This document shows, piece after piece, positions 1 to 10,469 of a DNA stretch of 64,000 nucleotides (position 1 is the stretch's first letter; each line of letters opens with the position of its first letter). Both the position numbers and the translations under genes were made by a program. The stretch is from Symbiodinium natans (taxonomy: Eukaryota; Sar; Dinophyceae; Suessiales; Symbiodiniaceae), in assembly GCA_905221605.1 (NCBI GenBank), contig CAJNDS010000602.1, positions 335,001 to 399,000 on the forward strand, read 5' to 3'. The notes below the pieces were generated by a model, which saw nothing but the letters and a program-made list of their open reading frames with translations, did no database searches and had not been told where the DNA came from.

Positions 1-253
1 TAGGGTTTAGCAAACCCTGAACCATCAGCGTGAGCCCAGAAACTGCACTCTGGCCTTCGAACAAACCGGCCCTGAGCCTTAAAGGCTCTGCCGCGCCCCA
101 GAACCCTACACCCAAATCCCCAAAGCTCCTCAACCCTAAGCGCTGAACCCGAAAACTCCTAACCCAGAAAGCCAAAAACTCACGAAACCTTAAGCCCCAA
201 ACCCCAAAAAACTGCCAACCCCAAGCCCCAAACCCCAAACTCCCAAAACCTCC

Positions 254-358
254 CAAAACGTATTTCGAGTCAAAGGTGCTTTCACAAGAGAGGCGGTGGG
301 CGAGGACTTCGTCCAAGGCAAAGCCCTAGAGTGGAGCCTTGCCCAGCAACTTATTTGG
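254..358 (+). CDS. Exon-like open segment, unknown protein
   Basis: Thirty-five codons are open between degenerate CCCTAAA units and a G-strand telomere array. The peptide (QNVFRVKG...QQLIW) has ordinary protein composition with mixed charged and hydrophobic residues. No family is recognised and the start and end are not defined. An open run this short can occur by chance in one of six frames. Confidence 0.25.
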
Positions 359-1879
359 GGGGGAGGGGGGTTCAGGGTTCATAGGGTTTAGGGTTCAGGG
401 TTCAGGGTTCAGGGTTCAGGGTTTAGGGTTCAGGGTTAAAGTTTAGGGTTTAGGGTTTAGGGTTTAGGTTTAGGGTTTAGGGTTTAGGGTTTAGGGTTTA
501 GGGTTTAGGGTTTAGGGTTTAGGGTTTAGGGTTTAGGGTTTAGGGTTTAGGGTTTAGGGTTTACGTATGCAGGGCACTTGCGAGAGTTCATGGCTCTAGG
601 CTCTTAGTCTTTTATCATTTTGTAGGTGGGGCCGGGGGTTGGGGGTTGGCTCTCTGACTTGGGATTTCCCAACATGGGGTTACTAAACCCTAAACCCTAA
701 ACCCTAAACCCTAAACCCTAAACCCTAAACCCTAAACCCTAAACCCTAAACCCTTTACCCCTTTTTTAAACCCCAAATAGAATAGTTAGAATCCCCTTAA
801 AGGGACCTTTAAGAAGGGAACCCCCAACTTGATTGTGGGGCTGTTTAGGGCCTATAGGGCTCTTGGGGTGTGGGGCTACCGCAAAAAAGGCTCAATCTTG
901 TATAATAGGGACCCCCCCCCAAAAAGGGACAACCCATAAACCCTAAACCCTAAACCCTAAACCCTAAACCCTAAACCCTAAACCCTAAACCCTAAACCCT
1001 AAACCCTAAAGCTGACCATGGACGGGGGGCGGGGTTGTTCCAAAGTTGGGTCTAGGGTCGGGTTTGTAAGCATGCTTTGAGGTATTTGCAATGCAGCTTT
1101 TACCATACAGCAGAACCTGCAGACACAGCCACTCCCGAATAAGAGTCCCCAAACGCCCTAAGCCCTAAACCCTAAACCCTAAACCCTAAACCCTAAACCC
1201 TAAACCCTAAACCCTCAACCCTCAGCCCTCAGCCCTCAACCCTAAACCCTAAACCCTAAACCCTAAACCCTAAACCCCGAAGCCCTCCTCAAACCAGGCG
1301 GGGGACATATGGTTGGATCCAGCCGGCCGTTCCGGTGGAGCACGTGGCGGCGCATAGAAGTGCCCCGTCAGTTCTCCAAATGGGGTCGTTGGTTCGGTTT
1401 AGGGTTTAGGGTTTAGGGTTTAGGGTTTAGGGTTTAGGGTTTAGGGTTTAGGGTTTAGGGTTTAGGGTTTAGGGTTTAGGGTTTAGGGTTTAGGGTTTAG
1501 GGTTTAGGGTTTAGGGTTTAGGGTTTAGGGTTTAGGGCGTGTTTAGGGTTTAGGGTACGCTCAACCCGTGAAACCCTACACCCTTATTCCATTCGAGACT
1601 TCTTTGCGCATTCTCTGAACTTTAAACTCAAAGCCCTGAAACCCTAAAGCCTGAACCTAAACCTTAAAACCCTAAAACCCTAAACCCTGAAACCCTCGAT
1701 TGGAGGCGGAAATATTTGGGTCCACCAAAATGATCTACCGGAAGGCGCGAGAAGCCACCATGACGCTCAAGAGCTTTTGGTTTTGAATTTGTCAGGAGTT
1801 TCGAGTTAGCAGCTGGGATCTAGGCAGAGTAGTTCATGAGTTGAGGAGTGCAGGCTTTGAGGGTTCTCCAGCTTAGCAG

Positions 1880-1975
1880 TTGTGGGGCAGGAAAAGGAGG
1901 AGGAGGGGGGGGAATGGGGGGGGGGGGGAATGGGAAATGGGGGGGGGGGGGGTGGGGGAGGGGAAGGGGGGGCGG
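1880..1975 (+). repeat. G-rich tract with many G-runs
   Basis: Nearly 100 bases are almost pure purine on the + strand, with several runs of eight to thirteen G separated by A/T. The opposite strand reads as a proline-rich ORF, which is a composition artefact. The tract can form G-quadruplexes in principle. It lies between an exon-like segment that ends near 1788 and the dipeptidase gene. Confidence 0.8.
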
Positions 1976-2129
1976 CTGGCTGGGGGTGGCAGAACTTTTC
2001 CACAATCGCGTGGAGTGGATCACAAGCTGGTCGGCTTAGGGTGGAATGGACAATGCAAGGGCTTAGGGTTTAGGGTTTGGGGTTTGGGGTTTGGGGTTTA
2101 GGGTTTAGGGTTTCGAATCATCTGCGAGG

Positions 2130-3422
2130 ATGCTGTCCTCGGTAAGGCTCGCCCGCGTGCCATGGACTCGACAAGTGTCGATGGTGGCCCGACATTTTGC
2201 CAAGCGGAAGTCGCTGTACCTGGGTAGGATTCTGGAATGTCTGTGCTTTCTCCAAGACAAGGGTTTAGGGGATCGTATATAGGAGTTTTGTCAGAGTCCA
2301 ACCAAGGTATCCATTCATGACAAAGCCTGCCACATTCTTTGACTTTGGGCTTTCTCCAGGTGAGGAGGAGAGAGCTGCCGAATTGCACAAGATAGTTCGG
2401 GTTTACGATGGTCTTATGGAGTGCACCTGGTACCCGGGCATCGTGGAGAATATCCTCGCCGGGGGTCCGCAGGTGGGAGGCAGTCTTTCACTCGGCAATG
2501 CTGGACTTGAGCGATTTCTCGGTGAAAAGGAGCACATGGATGCTGTGCCAGAGAAGTTTTGGACCTACGAACACTTGTAAGGGATCTCGCCTATATCCGT
2601 GCTGCCTGCCATGAAAGTGCTGGTAAAGTGCATTTTTGTACCTCAGCTGCTGAGCTGGATGCCGCATACTCAGCAGGCGCTGTGGCCTTAAGCGCCGATG
2701 TGCAGAATTCAAATTTCATTGGACCAGACTTTGATCGCTTGGAGACGGTGTACTGGCTTGGGCTGCGTCGGATTCAAATGACCTACAACGATGCAAATCC
2801 TGCTGGTTTCGGCTGTATGGAAGATGTGAACGGTGGCCTGACGAAATGGGGTGAGAGGTTGGTGGGCGCCATGAACGAGTTGGGTATGATTGTGGACACC
2901 GGGCACTGCAAGCCACAGACCGTCATTGACGCTGCCAAAGCATCCCGGAAACCCATGACCTGTTCACATGCCGGCTTAGTGTCCATTTGCCCTGGGAATC
3001 CCCGCACGCAGACAGAGGAAGCCATACGGGCCGTGGCAGAGACCGGAGGTGTTTTTGGCTTAGTTGCCGCGCCTTCGGCCGTGAACAACACCGACTGGTG
3101 CACCGTGGGTGACCTTGTGAACAACATTCATGCGGCTGTGCAGCTGATCGGTGAAGACCACGTAGGCTTCGGCTCCGATTTTGTGATGGCCGCTTCAATG
3201 GAGGAGATCCTGCGAGCTCCAGAGTGGGATGCGGAGAGGGCCGATTCCGTGAACACTAGCGGGTTGGTTTGGCCTTTCTCCGATGGGCACGCTGGCTTCG
3301 AAAACAACGCTGGCTACAGAAACCTGACCCGCGGGCTTGTTGCAAAAGGCTATTCAGACGAGTCGATCCGCAAGATCATGGGAGGTAACTTCCTGCGAGT
3401 TTTCAAGGATGTCGTGGGCTGA
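2130..3422 (+). CDS. Membrane-dipeptidase-like protein (peptidase family M19), one intron, one frameshift
   Basis: M19 enzymes are zinc dipeptidases with a TIM-barrel amidohydrolase fold. Exon 1 (2130-2223) starts at ATG 2130 and encodes a 31-residue N-terminus rich in Arg/Lys with no acidic residue, like a mitochondrial presequence. A 136-bp intron (2224-2359, GT...CCAG) is phase 1 and joins in frame as LYL-G-EEERAAEL. Exon 2 continues to about 2575, where TAA follows EHL. Coding resumes at once in the -1 frame as VRDLAYI, so one base appears missing or slipped. Family-like blocks follow: RRIQMTYN near 2766-2789, VDTGHC near 2892-2909, TCSHAG near 2958-2975, HVGFGSDF near 3159-3182 and the closing NLT...GYSDESIRKIMGGN block. 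The N-terminal HxD metal motif is absent (YDGLME instead), so catalytic activity is uncertain. Stop TGA is at 3420-3422. The frameshift may be an assembly error or mark a pseudogene. Confidence 0.8.
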
Positions 3423-4041
3423 AGGCGAAGTAGGTTTAGGGTTTCGGGTTTCGGGTTTAGGGTTTAGGGTTTCGGGTTTAGGGTTTGGGGTAGATGACTT
3501 TTGACCTTGCCTGGCAATAATTGCTTGAGCTCCGCGGCGTGAGGCTGGACTTGCAAAAGTGGGCTCCTGCCTGCGACGTTCATGACGAGACCAGCTAGCG
3601 GACAGGGCCCGCCTAAACCCTAAAACCCTGAAACCCTGAAACCCTGAAACCCTAAAACCCTAAAACCCTAAAACCCTAAAACCCTAAAACCCTAAAACCC
3701 TAAAACCCTAAAACCCTAAAACCCTAAAACCCTAAAACCCTAAAACGCTAAAACCCTAAAACCCTAAAACCCTAAAACCCTAAAACCCTAAAACCCTAAA
3801 CCCTAAAACCCTAAAACCCTAAAACCCTAAAACCCTAAAACCCTAAAACCCTAACACCCTAACACCCTAACACCCTAACACCCTAACACCCTAACACCCT
3901 AAAACCCTAAACCCTAAACCCCAAACCCTAAACTCCAAACCCAAAACCCTAAACCCTAAACCCTAAACTCTGAACCCTAAACCCTAAGCCCTAAGCCCTA
4001 AGCCCTAAACCCTAAACCCTAACCCTAAACCCTATACACAA

Positions 4042-4150
4042 CCTTGGCGAGGCGTCACCCAGCTCCAGGAGGGGCAGGTGGTCCGGTTCAAGCTTTACGC
4101 GCTCGAGCTGCAACAAGGGCCATCTTTTCCAGAGAGAGCACAAAACACAT
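4042..4150 (+). CDS. Exon-like open segment, unknown protein
   Basis: Thirty-six codons (PWRGVTQLQEGQ...) follow a C-strand array and end where a GTTTAGG unit supplies a GT donor. The composition (GQVVRFKLYALE) is protein-like. No family is recognised. The opposite boundary carries no clear acceptor. Confidence 0.28.
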
Positions 4151-4938
4151 GTTTAGGATTTAGGGTTGAGGGTTTAGGGTTCAGGCTTTAGGGTTTAGGG
4201 TTTAGGGTAACCATTTTGTGAAGGCCTTTCCCGCCATCTGAAGCATTTTCGCAGGACCCTGAGGAAGTAGCGCCAGTCCAGTGTACCTTGCGCTTCCGCT
4301 TGTAGGTGAGCTTCTTCCTGGCTCCCAGGGCCCAGGTTTCTGCCAAGGGTTTAGGGTTCAGGGTTTCGGGTTTCGGGCTTCGGGTTTCAGGTTTAGGGGC
4401 ACTGCGGGGATGGAGGGGGGGGGGGAGGGCGAGATGGATGGAACGATTTTTGCTTTTACTTTGGCGCGTTGAGAAGTCGGTGTTTTTTTTTTTTTTTTTT
4501 GGGGGGGGGGGGGGGGGAAACAGGGATTTCAATCAAAATCCTTTGCCCAGGGCCTTTTGCGACCGCACCTGTTTTGAAATAAGGGCCGAGGGGTTTTTGG
4601 GCTCTGGAGAGCGTCTGAGAAGGCCTGGCCTGTCTCCAGCGAGGGTTCGGGGTTTAGGGTTCGGGATTTAGGGTTTAGGGTGTAGGGTTTAGGGTTTAGG
4701 GTTTAGGGTTTAGGGTTTAGGGTTTAGGGCCCAAGCCCACCGAGCCAATGCAAGACGATTTGACACACCTCCGCAGAGGCGCCGATACCTTGGTATAAGG
4801 AGAGACCCCTACAGGGGACTCTTCATCGGGGAACCCTAAACCCTAAACCCTGAACCCTGAACCCTAGACCCTAAACCCTAAACCCTAAACCCTAAACCCT
4901 AAACCCTAAGCCCTAAACCCTAAACCCTAAACCCGTTG

Positions 4939-4992
4939 GCAGCCCAGTGGTACCCTTTTCCCTTCTTTTTGGTTCAAGGGTGCCCTTATATA
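4939..4992 (+). mobile_element. Truncated copy of GTAGCCCAGT-TIR element
   Basis: The left end GCAGCCCAGTGGTACCC and the following pyrimidine-rich stretch match the complete copy at 34139-34244. It begins directly after TG, the same flank seen at three other copies. The right end is missing or too diverged to place. Confidence 0.6.
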
Positions 4993-5575
4993 AACCCGAC
5001 TAGGGTACTTAAGGGGCTTATAAGTGTGTTAGAACTACACTTATCATTGGTTCCTGAGTACCCTGAACCTCCAAGTAGGGCATGAGGAGAGACGGGTGGG
5101 GGGTATCTGCATGGTCGCGGAGTCGGCAATACTTGGAGCATAAGGGATCAGCTACCAGCCCCCACCCACTCCACCAAACGGAACTTTCAAACTGGGGAGG
5201 TATGGTTTGCATTGCTTTCTTTACAAACATGCGGCAAAAGAAGCTCGCTGCGGCAATTGAGAGACAAGACTATTGCCAACCCAAAATATCCCTAAACCCT
5301 AAACGTAAACCCTAAACCCGAAACCCGAAACCCGAAACCCTCAACCCCAAACCCCAAACCCCAAACACTCCCCCCGGCAACCGACCTTCCCTTCCATCAA
5401 GGTGGACCTGAGCGGCCTCGGAGCGGAGAATCTGACTTTGGTTGATTAGTGTTGGGATTTAGGGTTTAGGGTTTAGGGTTTAGGGTTTAGGGTTTAGGGT
5501 TTAGGGCAGACTTTACATGCCCGAGTCTAGAAGTTTGAGGGCTTAGGGGGCTTCAGACTGTTCCACAGTTTTCAG

Positions 5576-5650
5576 CATCGATTCATCGATGTTGTCAAAT
5601 ACGATGGCCAGCAGAGTGGCGAGAAGTCAAGAAGTAGCCCATACGATCTA
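5576..5650 (+). CDS. Exon-like open segment with acceptor
   Basis: The pyrimidine-rich acceptor CCACAGTTTTCAG ends at 5575 and is followed by 25 open codons beginning HRFIDVVKYDG. The right side runs into a short G-strand telomere array that offers GT. No family is recognised. Confidence 0.3.
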
Positions 5651-5675
5651 GGGTTTAGGGTTTAGGGTTTAAGGG

Positions 5676-5909
5676 ATCCAGCGCAAGATTGCAGACGTGC
5701 TTGAAGTATATCTCGTCTCTTGCGATCTGAGTGCCCGTACTCCCGAAGCCCTAACCCCTAAACCCTGCGTAGCGACGGATACTCTCGTCAACTTCCGTGC
5801 TGCTGTGCTCGGCCCACCGATGATTCGCGCTCATGCATGGCGAAAGGTTCTCCCAACGCATCTCTGCCACAATTTGGCAGTTTTGATGTTTACGTCATTG
5901 CGGCCTTGA
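5676..5909 (+). CDS. Exon-like open segment, 77 codons, unknown protein
   Basis: The frame is open from just after a short G-strand array to TGA at 5907-5909. The first 25 codons (IQRKIADVLEVY...) look protein-coding. A short CCCTAA-type patch is read through in frame as LTPKP before the frame continues (CVATDTLVNF...). Either the gene absorbed a telomere-like insertion, or only the first part is an exon. No family is recognised. Confidence 0.3.
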   Translation: MQRKIADVLEVYLVSCDLSARTPEALTPKPCVATDTLVNFRAAVLGPPMIRAHAWRKVLPTHLCHNLAVLMFTSLRP

Positions 5910-6148
5910 TGTAACGTAAGCTTAGGGCTAACCCTACACACTAAACCTCAAACAACCACGGGAGAGCAGGAGGGTGAGTCAGGATGCCCTCTGAACCCTA
6001 AGCCCCAGGGCCTTCCGGCTGCAAGTTTAGATCTTGGTGGATGATCGGTTGAAGGGTTCATAGGGCTTATATTAGGGAAGCCAAGTAAGCCACAATCCCA
6101 AACAAGTAAGCCCTAAAGCCAAAACCCGAGGCCCCAAACTCCAAACCC

Positions 6149-6241
6149 ATTCGAGCCATCACTCGACTTCTTACAGGTGCGGATGCCGCATTGTTCCTCG
6201 TTTTGCAATCTGATGCCGCTACGAGCGAGCTAATGTCCTGA
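6149..6241 (+). CDS. Exon-like terminal segment, unknown protein
   Basis: Thirty open codons (IRAITRLLTGAD...) end at TGA 6239-6241. The pattern of Leu/Ala and acidic residues is helix-like. An acceptor-like CTTCTTACAG lies inside the segment, so the true exon could start at 6176. No family is recognised. Confidence 0.3.
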   Translation: MRAITRLLTGADAALFLVLQSDAATSELMS

Positions 6242-6609
6242 TGGCTGCTAGCACAGCGCAGACATGATTGGCTTTGCAAGAGTTCAGGGTTTAGGGTTTA
6301 GGGTTTGGGGATTAGGGTTGAGGGTTTCGGGTTTAGGCCACCATACAAGCCCGTGAAGGTGTAGAATCATCAATCAAGAGCCTCTTGCGGACCTAAAGAG
6401 AAGACTTCTTCGGTGCATGCAGCCATGCACTGAACCCGATCGGATGGGCATGGGCGAGGGCGACAAGCAAAACAGATGCCTCCTCCCCCCCCCCCCCCCC
6501 CTAGGGTTTAGGGTTTAGGGTTTAGGGTTTAGGGTTTAGGGTTTAGGGTTACCCCAAACCTTTCGCAACCGTGGAACATAGACCCTAAGCCCTTGCTTTA
6601 TATCTTCAG

Positions 6610-6757
6610 GCTACTGGAACCTATACGGGAGATTGTTATGGGAGGGCGCTTTGGGCCAACTCATCTACAACCTAGGGCGAAGGTTTGGCAGGCCCTCAGG
6701 GCAGAGGCTGGGCCCTATACACCATCAACTCCAAGTGGCTTCCACCCCCCGCTCCAG
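6610..6757 (+). CDS. Exon-like segment with acceptor and telomeric-array donor
   Basis: The acceptor TTTATATCTTCAG ends at 6609 and 49 codons stay open (LLEPIREIVMGGRFG...). The segment ends CTCCAG at 6757, followed at once by GTGGTTTAGG, the first bases of a 370-bp telomere-derived array. This is the clearest case of an island bounded by splice-like signals whose donor belongs to the array. No family is recognised. Confidence 0.4.
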
Positions 6758-6759
6758 GT

Positions 6760-7123
6760 GGTTTAGGGTTTAGGGTTTGGGGTTTGGTGTTTAGGGTGTT
6801 TAGGGTGTTTAGGGTGTTTAGGGTGTTTAGGGTGTTTAGGGTGTTTAGGGTGTTTAGGGTGTTTAGGGTGTTTAGGGTGTTTAGGGTGTTTAGGGTGTTT
6901 AGGGTGTTTAGGGTGTTTAGGGTGTTTAGGGTGGTTAGGGTGTTTAGGGTGTTTAGGGTGTTTAGGGTGTTTAGGGTGTTTAGGGTGTTTAGGGTGTTTA
7001 GGGTGTTTAGGGTGTTTAGGGTGTTTAGGGTGTTTAGTTTGATTAGGGTGTTTAGGGTGTTTAGGGTGTTTAGGGTGTTTAGGGTGTTTAGGGTGTTTAG
7101 GGTTTAGGGTTTAGGGTTTAGGG
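6760..7123 (+). repeat. 9-bp telomere-derived array (GTGTTTAGG)
   Basis: After a few TTTAGGG and TTTGGGG units the array changes to about 33 copies of GTGTTTAGG, with single-copy variants near 6930 and 7040, then returns to TTTAGGG. Because the period is nine, one frame reads as an endless Val-Phe-Arg repeat. I treat that ORF as an artefact. Confidence 0.95.
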
Positions 7124-7317
7124 CCAAAGGTCAAAGTTAAGCTTCTCCGCTTGTTGGGGAAGGGTTCGAGGGTGTTTTAAGCTTAGCACCTCATAAGCCA
7201 GCTTCATAGCCTCTAAACCCTAAGCCCTAACTCGAAGCCCGAAACACTAAACCCGAAACCCGAAGCCCTAAACCCTAAACCCGAAACCCTGAACCAACTC
7301 AGTGTTGGATGTTGCAG

Positions 7318-7367
7318 GCTGCACGGATTAAGGGTTGCAGGGCTCTCAGGGCAGGTGTGCCGGCCGG
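7318..7367 (+). CDS. Short exon-like segment with both splice-like ends
   Basis: The acceptor GATGTTGCAG ends at 7317. Fifty bases are open (AARIKGCRALRAGVPAG) and end GCCGG before GTTAGGG of the next telomere array. It is too short to classify. Confidence 0.25.
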
Positions 7368-7604
7368 GTTAGGGTTTCGGGTTTGGGGTTTGGGGTTTGG
7401 GGTTTAGGGTTTAGGGTTTAGGGCTTAATTAGGGTTTAGGGTTTAGGGTTTAGGGCTTAGGGTTTAGGGCTTAGGGTTTGGGGTTTAGGATTTAGGGTTT
7501 AGGGTCCTGACTCCAAAGCCCGTGAACCCATGCCCCTGGAACCTGCACAGCCCAAGCCTTCGTGGCTCTTGGGTTGTGCCCTAAACCCTAAACCCTAAAC
7601 CCTA

Positions 7605-7654
<50 letters not shown>

Positions 7655-7680
7655 ACCCTAAACCCTAAACCCTAAACCTC

Positions 7681-7773
7681 AGGTCAGCAGACAAGCTGGC
7701 AGTCTGGGGGGTGGCCTCAGTCTACGCTAGGGGCTTACTCCACCTCTTCTTGTTCGCTTTGGCTGCGGGATAG
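7681..7773 (+). CDS. Exon-like terminal segment, hydrophobic C-terminus
   Basis: Thirty codons (RSADKLAVWGVASVY...) end at TAG 7771-7773, which is the first TAG of the following TAGGGTTT array. The last ten residues are strongly hydrophobic. The array therefore supplies the stop codon if this frame is used. No family is recognised. Confidence 0.27.
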   Translation, partial: RSADKLAVWGVASVYARGLLHLFLFALAAG

Positions 7774-7950
7774 GGTTTAGGGTTTAGGCTTTAGGGCTTA
7801 GGGCTTAGGGTTTAGGGTTTAGGGGGGTGAGCATCCCCGAAGCATAATTCGCTTCTGCTACTCAGGATACGATCAACCGACCCCAAATAGTAGGATTCCC
7901 TTATGAGAAGGACCTTAATACCCTTATTCTCGAAAACCCCATACACTTGA

Positions 7951-8010
7951 AATAATAGGAATTAGAGCAGTATAAGGTATGATAATAGGAATTAGAGCAG
8001 TATAAGGTAT
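7951..8010 (+). repeat. 30-bp tandem duplication
   Basis: Two adjacent 30-bp units (consensus ATAGGAATTAGAGCAGTATA core) differ at one base. The sequence is AT-rich and lies inside a telomere-poor island next to a CCCCAAATAG repeat copy. Confidence 0.9.
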
Positions 8011-8505
8011 GAACCCAATTCATGGAACCCAAAACCAAAAACCTGGACTTGGATTTCGGGAAACTGCCAGAGATCCCGGGGGAACGACTTTCTTATTCAC
8101 TCAACGCAATATTTCTGTTTGTTTTGTCGCGGGTGAAGGGGGGGGAGAGCTGTAGTTTGGGCTTAGCCTGCTTAGCGTTCGGAATTGCTTGAGGGTTTAG
8201 AGTTTAGGGTTTAGGGTTTAGGGTTTCAAAAAGAAGCCTCCCTGTCTGGGCAAGGCATTTTTGAGCGCTTCAGCATCGGGGGGGGGGGGGGCCTCTGAAT
8301 GTTAGAAGGGCTTAGGGTTTCGGATTTAGGGTTCAGGGCAAACGCTAGAGGCCCAGACGCTCAAACCATGACGCTTGAAACCGCCAACCCCCAAACAAGA
8401 CGTCGACAGACTAGCCCGTGTGCGGCTGACGAGCCAGCTTCTCAAAAGCCAAGTCCCCAAAACCCAAAACCCGAACCCAAAACCCAAAACCCAAAACCCA
8501 AAACC

Positions 8506-8565
<60 letters not shown>

Positions 8566-9172
8566 ACCCTAAACCCTAAACCCTAAACCCAAGAGGCCAC
8601 TGCAACCAGGACGCTGAGGCCGACCACTGCAGAGATTGTTTCCAGGGGCCCACGGGATTGAATAGGAATAGGGTATACGATTAAAGCCCTAAAGCCCTCA
8701 AAGGCCTTCGCCCTAAGCCCTAAGACCTAAGCCCTAAACCCTAAACCCTAAGCCCAAAAACCCAAAAGCCCTTCGGCCCCAAGGCCTGAGAGCCTAAGGC
8801 CCGAGCCCACAACCTCCTGTCAGCCCTACGCCCTCAGGGTTTAGGGTGGAGGGTTTAGGCTGTAAGCAGCCCTAAACCCTAAACCCTAAACCCCAAACCC
8901 TAAACCCCAAACCCTAAACCCTAAACCCCTAAACCCTAAACCCTAAACCCGAAGCCCTAAACCCTAAACCCTAATAAACCCTAATAAACCCTAATAAACC
9001 CTAATAAGCCCGAATAAACCCTAATAAACCCTAATAAACCCTAATAAACCCTAATAAACCCTAGACCCTAGACCCTAGACCCTAGACCCTAGACCCTAGA
9101 CCCTAGACCCTAAACCCTAAACCCTAAACCCTAGACCCTAGACCCTAAACCCTAAACCCTAAACCCTAAACG

Positions 9173-9265
9173 GAGCTTTTCGCTGCCACGAGGCGGCTTC
9201 ACCATGCCCTGCCCGAGTCCGCAGAGTGGCCCCGGGCACAGCTGGAGAAGGCGCGGCTTCGCAGG
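9173..9265 (+). CDS. Exon-like open segment, unknown protein
   Basis: Thirty-one codons (ELFAATRRLHHALPES...) are open between a C-strand array and a G-strand array. The peptide looks like an amphipathic helix with alternating Arg, Leu and Glu. No family is recognised. Confidence 0.3.
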
Positions 9266-9854
9266 GTATAGGGTATAGGGTTTAGGGTTTAGGGTTTAGG
9301 GTTTAGGGTTTAGGGTTTAGGGTTTAGGAGTTAGGGTTTCGGGTTCAGGGTGTACGGGGATGTGTGGGCATAAGCCCCCACACTTGGGATTAGCCCCGAC
9401 TCGACATCCCCATAAGTCTTATCATGCGATTGGGCCCTGAAGCCTTCGTGGGTTCAGGTTTAGGGTTTAGGGTTTAGGGTTTAGGGTTTAGGGTTTAGGG
9501 TTTAGGGTTTAGGGTTTAGGGTTTAGGGTTTAGGGTTTAGGGTTTAGGGTTTAGGGTTTAGGGGTTAGGGTTCGTGCTAAGTCCTCAACCCTAAAAACGC
9601 CGTCAAAGTCCCTAAGCCACCCTAACCCCTAAACCTCAAGCCCCAGACCCTGAGCCTTACCCCAACCTGAACCATATCCCAAAAAACCTTAGACCCTAAA
9701 AGCCCTCGACCCTCCAAAAAACCAGAGATCGACTTCCTCTCTGAAGCCCTAACCCCTACACCCTACACCCTACACCCTACACCCTAAACCCTAAACCCTA
9801 AACCCTAAACCCTAAACCCCAAACCCTAAACCCCAAAAAACCCTAAACCCGCAG

Positions 9855-9941
9855 GTCGAGACAGCCGAGTTGCGACTCCTCTACTCACTGGTGGAGTGGT
9901 GCAAGGACCGAGGCCAACCCCTGGCTTGTTGTTGGGTTAAG
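9855..9941 (+). CDS. Exon-like open segment, unknown protein
   Basis: GCAG precedes 29 open codons (VETAELRLLYSLVEWC...). The segment lies between a degenerate C-strand array and a G-strand array. The peptide looks helical and protein-like. No family is recognised. Confidence 0.3.
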
Positions 9942-10373
9942 GGAGTTGGGGGCGTCAGGGGTTTTAGGGTTTAGGGTTTAGGGTTTAGGGTTTAGGGTTT
10001 AGGGTTTAGGGTTTAGGGCTAGGGCAGTTTAGGGTTCAGGGCAGCTTAGGGTTCTGGGTTTTTTGGGGTTTAGGGGTTCAGGGGTTTAGGGTTTGAGGGC
10101 TGAGGATTTGTTCAGGGGTTCTGTGGGCTTAGGCCTCTAGGGATTTGGGGTTGAGGTCACGTAATCACCGGGATTCGGGTGTTCCATGGTGCCTTTCTGC
10201 CGCATTCTTCGGAACTCCGACGTGTGGAGGGTACTTGCGGCCTGCGGGATGAGGGCTATGGTGTTTAGGGTTTAGGGTATAGGGTTTAGGGTTTAGGGTT
10301 TAGGTTTAGAGTTTAGGGTTTAGGGTTTAGGGTTTAGGGCTTGTGGTGTTATGGGCTTGCGGGGATTTTTGGC

Positions 10374-10469
10374 TTGTGGGGTAAGGGGATACAGCCGGCC
10401 TGGAAGCTCAAGACCATCCAAGCTGAATGGTGCTTCTTCGACCCTATCCTACACCAATCCCGAGCTTGA
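10374..10469 (+). CDS. Exon-like terminal segment, unknown protein
   Basis: Thirty-one codons (LWGKGIQPAWKLKT...) end at TGA 10467-10469. The region follows a G-strand array and precedes a degenerate C-strand patch at 10497. No family is recognised. Confidence 0.28.
   Translation: MWGKGIQPAWKLKTIQAEWCFFDPILHQSRA

Larger units (their letters stand above)
1..2115. repeat. Interstitial telomere-repeat cluster 1
   Basis: G-strand (TTTAGGG on +) arrays lie at 371-563, 1399-1557 and 2062-2114. C-strand (CCCTAAA on +) arrays lie at 683-754, 937-1011 and 1156-1277, with degenerate units at 110-245 and 1570-1695. Left parts of arrays carry TTCAGGG or CCCTCAG variants while cores are perfect 7-mers. 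Islands at 254-358, about 1298-1398 and about 1700-1788 are open and exon-like on +. The island at 565-682 holds nothing I recognise. The island at 755-936 contains a copy of the CCCCAAATAGAA repeat. Confidence 0.95.
3423..6609. repeat. Interstitial telomere-repeat cluster 2
   Basis: G-strand arrays are at 3431-3492, 4150-4207, 4343-4400, 4640-4730, 5459-5507, 5650-5672, 6285-6340 and 6502-6550. C-strand arrays are at 3613-4034, 4835-4934 and 5287-5366. The 3613-4034 array is dominated by the 8-mer CCCTAAAA and then CCCTAACA. A homopolymer junction of 18 T followed by 17 G occupies 4483-4517, and 17 C at 6485-6501 abut a G-strand array. Islands of 70-230 bp between arrays are mostly exon-like on +, and the best are listed separately. 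Confidence 0.93.
7124..9854. repeat. Interstitial telomere-repeat cluster 3
   Basis: G-strand arrays are at 7366-7505, 7774-7825, 8192-8226, 9265-9350 and 9455-9565. C-strand arrays are at 7214-7290, 7579-7678, 8497-8590, 8869-9172 and 9747-9850. Unit variants are local: CCCTCAA dominates 7613-7660 and 8505-8567, CCCTAATAAA (10-mer) fills 8958-9062, and CCCTAGA fills 9060-9113. Islands hold exon-like segments (listed separately where best) and, at 7840-8010, repeat copies. Confidence 0.93.

Noticed and set aside
1-600. True chromosome end at the window start
   Set aside because: Arrays are short, occur in both orientations through the whole window and are bordered by unique DNA. No terminal array reaches position 1.
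1806-2101. Proline-rich and glycine-rich ORFs
   Set aside because: These are composition artefacts of a G-rich tract.
4188-4532. Minus-strand coding reading of 4208-4343 (KKLTYKRKRK...)
   Set aside because: The + strand has a better acceptor/stop-bounded reading of the same bases (DPEEVAPVQC... ending TAG), so strand is undecided and neither is called.
6685-7107. 140-codon ORF of Val-Phe-Arg repeats
   Set aside because: It is the translation of a 9-bp telomere-derived tandem array. No start context or non-repeat coding follows.
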